From the NCBI GenBank assembly GCA_963693085.1, contig OY856411.1, positions 117,949,267-118,013,266 on the forward strand: a DNA stretch of 64,000 bases, given 5' to 3'. Below the pieces are notes generated by a model. It did no database searches. It was not told the origin of the DNA and was given only the letters and a program-made list of their open reading frames with translations. The DNA is from Alisma plantago-aquatica. Its lineage: Eukaryota; Streptophyta; Magnoliopsida; Alismatales; Alismataceae. The translations under genes were made by a program, and so were the position numbers. Within the stretch, counting starts at the first letter, position 1. Each line of letters begins with the position of its first letter. Below are positions 60,448 to 64,000 of this stretch, in pieces.

Positions 60448-62029
60448 AGGAAGATAAGAAGAACAATGACAAGGTTAGGGATGAAGACCGCTCGTGTGGA
60501 ACAAGGGAAGACGAGCACTACAAAATGATTGTGGTTTTTCCATGCTTATAACAAGGTCTTCCACACAAAATGCTAAGCAAATAATTTTATCTACATGAAT
60601 CATAAGCTTTGAACAATTTAGTGTAAATAATCACCCACACTTTTTAGACCAACTTTTTGTTGTGAATTTTTTCCTATGCTTTCAGTATCCACACTTATTC
60701 ATATAGAAGAAAATTGGTTGGTCACACTTATACACCTATTTTAGGGAGAGGAATGGATCCATGAAAACATGTGTCAAAATATAGGGATATCGCCAGAAAA
60801 GTGATCCAAAATTTTATTTTTAAAGCTCATATGCATATAGAATTACATAAAAACATCAAATCCACTTGTAACAAAAGTTCAATTTCACCCATTGTACATG
60901 CTCAATAGTTCATAAATAAGATAAGCAACAATTTCAAAGAACCGTAACACACAAATGATAAAGTTTCTCCTTCTCAGACATATGAACATACATGTCCTTC
61001 CAAACTTTTTCCAATTAAATAGCATGTAGTACCCAACAAGAAAAAATTATATCATATGTTAAAGTATATGTCCAAGTAAACTAAAACAATATACACAGAC
61101 ATGAAGAGGATTTAAAATCATTTATAATATAGTTCTTGGTTTATAAACACTCAAGGTACAAAATGAAAACATCAACCCTTACAAAGAAGGGATTACAAGG
61201 GCTTCATCATTCATACATACAAGACAAAATATGTTGGACACATAGTAACATAAGTAAATCTCTAATAAAATGTTCAACATCCAATAAAAATTATCCCAAT
61301 GCCCAGTGAGGTCATGTCCTGTGTCAAGATATTAGTTGTTTGTCTTCTCTTATTATCCCCAAGATAATCCTGGAAGTCCAATAGCGCCTATGGACTAAAA
61401 TAGAAAAAGACTACTAAATGCAAGGTAGGAAGCTTGACGGTATTATTTATAATACTATGATGAAACTAATTAATAAATTACCATAATGAAAACTCTAAGT
61501 CATTAGACTACAAAAATATTGTTGCATGATTTTTTATAAAACATATATTTCTTTTCTTCCATGGATGCAATTGAAACCACTAATATTATGGGATATTTTG
61601 CTAGATAATGTAGTGATATAACGTAGAAAACCACAACCTATCCAACATCTAGCCAAGTTACATAAGTATCTTATATAAACATAAACACATAACTAGATAT
61701 ACCAAAGAACAACATGCCAAGACAGACATAAAGAAAATTCAAGAAATAAGGTCAACAAAACTCATATATTGTGACCATGAACCATTTTTTGGACCTAGTG
61801 GACATGAGTGAAGAGGCCACTACTTGAGCCCAATCAAAGGTGGAACTTAGGGAACTACATGAAAAAATAAATAAACAAGCCCTCAAGAAGAAGAAACTTC
61901 ATGGAAAGGTTCCACCTGAAAAAAGGTACGACCTGAATAGTTATCTTGGGAAGAAAGTAGGTGCAGGAAGAGAAGAACAAGAATAGGAAGAAAAATCAAA
62001 GAAGTAAGAGTCAATAACTAAACATGTAA
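60448..62029. other. AT-rich stretch between L1 and Cassandra, no gene recognised
   Basis: Possibly begins with L1 3' UTR. A Lys/Glu-rich broken frame at about 61790-62030 (DLVDMSEEA, ELHEKINKQALKKKK) has no assigned family. Confidence 0.45.
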
Positions 62030-62161
62030 TGTAACACCCATGCCCACTGCCCAAGGGTGTAGTAGAGTTTCAGGAATAACGATTGGCCCCACAAACCACC
62101 ACTAGCCTTAACTGTGTGCTTTCTCCTCATTCACACACAAGCTAGGATAAACTTCTAGACT

Positions 62162-62240
62162 GGTCACCCATCCTAGTACTACTCTGGGTTGAGGATGCTT
62201 AACCATAGAATTCTTTAGTGATGGGCTCCCTGAAAAGGAG
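62162..62240 (-). promoter_or_regulatory. 5S rRNA-like promoter region, Cassandra left LTR
   Basis: The minus strand carries gagtagtactaggatgggtg preceded by ggttaagcatcctcaaccca, close to the internal RNA polymerase III promoter of 5S rRNA (A box, intermediate element, C box). Confidence 0.9.
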
Positions 62241-62701
62241 GTGCACCTTGGTTATATAGGTAGTCTAATCATTCCTTTTAATATTATTTTATCAGAGGCC
62301 TCAAATCCTAAGATGTTACAATCTCCCCCACTTAGACTCTTGACGTCCTCAATAAGGCTCAACTATATGGCCTTATAATCTATTCCCATTTCAGTGTAGA
62401 CCCAAATGGCCTATGTACACCCAGCTCCCGACCATGGCTGCCAGTGTAAGGGTGGCTCCATCAACTAGGATATCCCTTTCCAACATGCATGGACTGTACG
62501 AATCAAATACTGGCATGCCACAAGCCTAAGTGGGCCCCACCTACTAGAGGGGAATTGACTTTGATACTTTTGTAACACCCGAGCCCACCACCCAAGGATC
62601 TAGTAGAATTTTAGGAATGACTACTGGCCCCACAGACCACCACAAGCCTTAACTGTGCGCTTTGTCCTCACTTACGTACAAGCCAGGATAAACTTCCCAA
62701 C

Positions 62702-62781
62702 TGGTTACCCATCCTAGTACTATTCTGGACTGAGAATGCTTAACCACAAAGTTCTTTAGTGATGGGATCCTTGAAAAGGAG
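62702..62781 (-). promoter_or_regulatory. 5S rRNA-like promoter region, Cassandra right LTR
   Basis: Same region with more changes: the minus strand has agaatagtactaggatgggt and gtggttaagcattctc. Confidence 0.88.
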
Positions 62782-62861
62782 GTGCGCTATGGTGATATGG
62801 GTAGTCCAATCATTCCTTTTAAGATCATTTTGTATGAGGCTTCAAATCTTGGGACATTACA

Positions 62862-63159
62862 TGTAAAGTATTGAAATTGGTGACAATAATGGTAACATAT
62901 GAGCCTGATTTGGGTGGGATTCTTCAACATTGAAATAGTGAAGATAGAGCCAATGCCATCATCAAAAGTCTTAGTTTCAATAAACCACATAGAGATGAGG
63001 TGAGTGAATATCTGGATGGCATTTGGATGATTTGGAATGATTGTAATTGTAGAGTGAAGGTACATGCCAGTCATACTCACATGTCTTTTTTACAATGCAG
63101 GGACAATAATAGTTTCCAAGTGACATGCATTCAAACCAAGACATCCAAACAATGTGTAA
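62862..63159. other. Spacer, nothing recognised
   Basis: Short minus- and plus-strand frames only. Confidence 0.4.
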
Positions 63160-63750
63160 AAGTGATAAGGTGTATCAAGGCGTGAGCCTCAAGAAAATTG
63201 ATCTATAAGCTTCAATGTAATCGAGTCGTAAGCTTCAAGGTGGTCAAGGAATAAGCCTAAGATGAGTGCGAGGGATAGTTAAAATATGTATATTTTTGTA
63301 TGTAATATAACTCTATATTAAATTGTAAGTTCTCACTACCCATGTCGTAGCTTTATGGAAAAGGCATGAACTCTTTTGAGTGGGACCCAAGTTTGGTTCC
63401 CCAATTGTGTAGCATGACTAGTCCTTGATCCTCCCACACATGATGGCCTCTACGTGAGTTTAAACACTCCCCCAGATGTATGAGTAGTTGATGGGGGGAT
63501 AGGGGTTTAAACTGCCAGGGTGGGGTCACCGATGTAGCTCCTCCTTGGTGTGGCTCCAATATTCCAAAAAAAAAAATTATAAGTTCCAAGAGAGATCAAG
63601 CCATAAGGATCAAGATGATCGAGTCATAGTGCTCAAGGTGATCGAGGCATAATCCTTAGAATATTAAAAAAAAGATTCCAAGGGAGATCAATCCATAAGG
63701 ATCAAGGTAATCGAGTCATAGTGCTCAAGGTGATTGAGGCATAATCCTTA
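63160..63750 (+). repeat. Degenerate tandem repeat interrupted by a SINE
   Basis: Units based on atcgagtcatagtgctcaag and gtgatcgaggcataatcctt. Two 84-bp units stand at about 63587-63670 and 63672-63750; diverged units lie left of the SINE at 63160-63270. Confidence 0.75.
63333..63575 (+). mobile_element. SINE-like insertion with A tail and target duplication
   Basis: 243 bp ending in a run of 10-11 A, flanked by attgtaagttc (63322-63332) and attataagttc (63576-63586), 10 of 11 identical. A weak A-box-like word (gtagctttatgg) and a B-box-like word (ggttcccc) lie in the first 80 bp. The family is not named. Confidence 0.6.
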
Positions 63751-63841
63751 GAAAAGTGTGAGATGGTATGTACATGTGCAACATAGATCGACTGGTGCAC
63801 CTATATAAAACAATTCTATCAAGTCAAGCATGATTAAATGA

Positions 63842-64000
63842 AGAAGAGGCATGCCTAAATCAAACTGGGAAGATCTTATAAAGAGGGATTTTGAATCTCT
63901 ACATCTTGATTAGAATATGACCCATAATAAAGCTAATTGGAAAAGGAGAATCCATGTAGCCGACCCCAATGTGGTTGGGATTGAGGCTTAGATGATGATT
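63842..64000 (+). mobile_element. 3' end of an RTE-type LINE
   Basis: The plus-strand frame from 63842 reads RRGMPKSNWEDLIKRDFESL, one stop, then KANWKRRIHVADPN and VVGIEA before TAG (63989-63991). This is the conserved C terminus of plant RTE-clade LINE proteins. It is followed by the start of a GAT-type tail (atgatgatt) at the window edge. The 5' truncation point was not located. Confidence 0.8.

Larger units (their letters stand above)
62030..62861 (-). mobile_element. Cassandra TRIM with 5S rRNA-like LTRs
   Basis: 832-bp element: LTRs 62030-62320 and 62571-62861, both 291 bp, with TG...CA ends and a perfect 5-bp duplication TGTAA (62025-62029 and 62862-62866). On the minus strand each LTR contains GTAGTACTAGGATGGGTGACC-like and GTTAAGC words, the C box and A box region of plant 5S rRNA, which identifies the Cassandra family. 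The internal region is 250 bp. The purine tract (minus strand ctaagtgggggagat) abuts the left LTR and a degenerate primer site (minus strand aagtatcaaagtc) the right one, so it lies on the minus strand. It has no coding capacity and needs enzymes from other elements. Confidence 0.93.

Noticed and set aside
62030..62861. Two direct repeats as ordinary 5S rRNA genes or pseudogenes
   Set aside because: The 5S-like part is embedded in 291-bp repeats with TG/CA ends, a purine tract and a 5-bp duplication, which is an LTR structure.

Overview
The window is nuclear DNA of a flowering plant, and nearly all of it is transposable elements. The evidence is the set of lineages present: Ty3/Gypsy Tekay-type chromovirus, Sirevirus-like Ty1/Copia, plant L1 with a C-terminal RNase H, an RTE-type LINE tail, a Cassandra TRIM carrying 5S rRNA-like sequence, hAT and PIF/Harbinger MITEs, and initiator-tRNA-Met primer sites. 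No intact host protein gene was found. The species cannot be named from the sequence alone.

Layout. 1-5738 is one long LTR in minus orientation, cut by the window edge, related to the LTRs of element A below. 5739-15346 is old flanking DNA. It holds a 38-bp-arm hairpin, a GC-rich L1 reverse-transcriptase relic (about 8155-9200), a possible chromovirus 3' end (about 10850-10960), and a retroposed insertion containing half of a tRNA-Ala with a perfect 17-bp target duplication.

15352-44902 is a nest of three LTR retrotransposons, each closed by a perfect 5-bp target duplication. Element A (GAAGT) has giant LTRs of 5284 and 4702 bp and only about 2.9 kb of decayed internal DNA, so it is LARD-like. 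Inside A sit B (21433-28493, GAAAT), a Sirevirus-like element that keeps gag but has no pol, and C (28528-38111, minus strand, GCAGG), a Tekay-type chromovirus with a broken gag-pol-chromodomain frame. B and C entered A only 34 bp apart. The LTRs of B and C, from different superfamilies, both carry arrays of one short word, AACTCG(A/G)CCGA.

44908-64000 is flanking DNA with a possible hAT-like element (46034-47908), a PIF/Harbinger MITE interrupted by a hAT MITE (49511-50371), an L1 whose 5' part is tandemly duplicated (50601 to about 60447), a Cassandra TRIM (62030-62861), a SINE-like insertion (63333-63575) and the 3' end of an RTE LINE that runs into the right edge.

Nothing here works as a gene pathway. 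The functional story is parasitic: elements without their own polymerase (A, B, Cassandra, MITEs, SINE) presumably depended on enzymes of autonomous relatives. Percent identities quoted are estimates by eye; target duplications, LTR ends, primer sites and stop codons were read directly.
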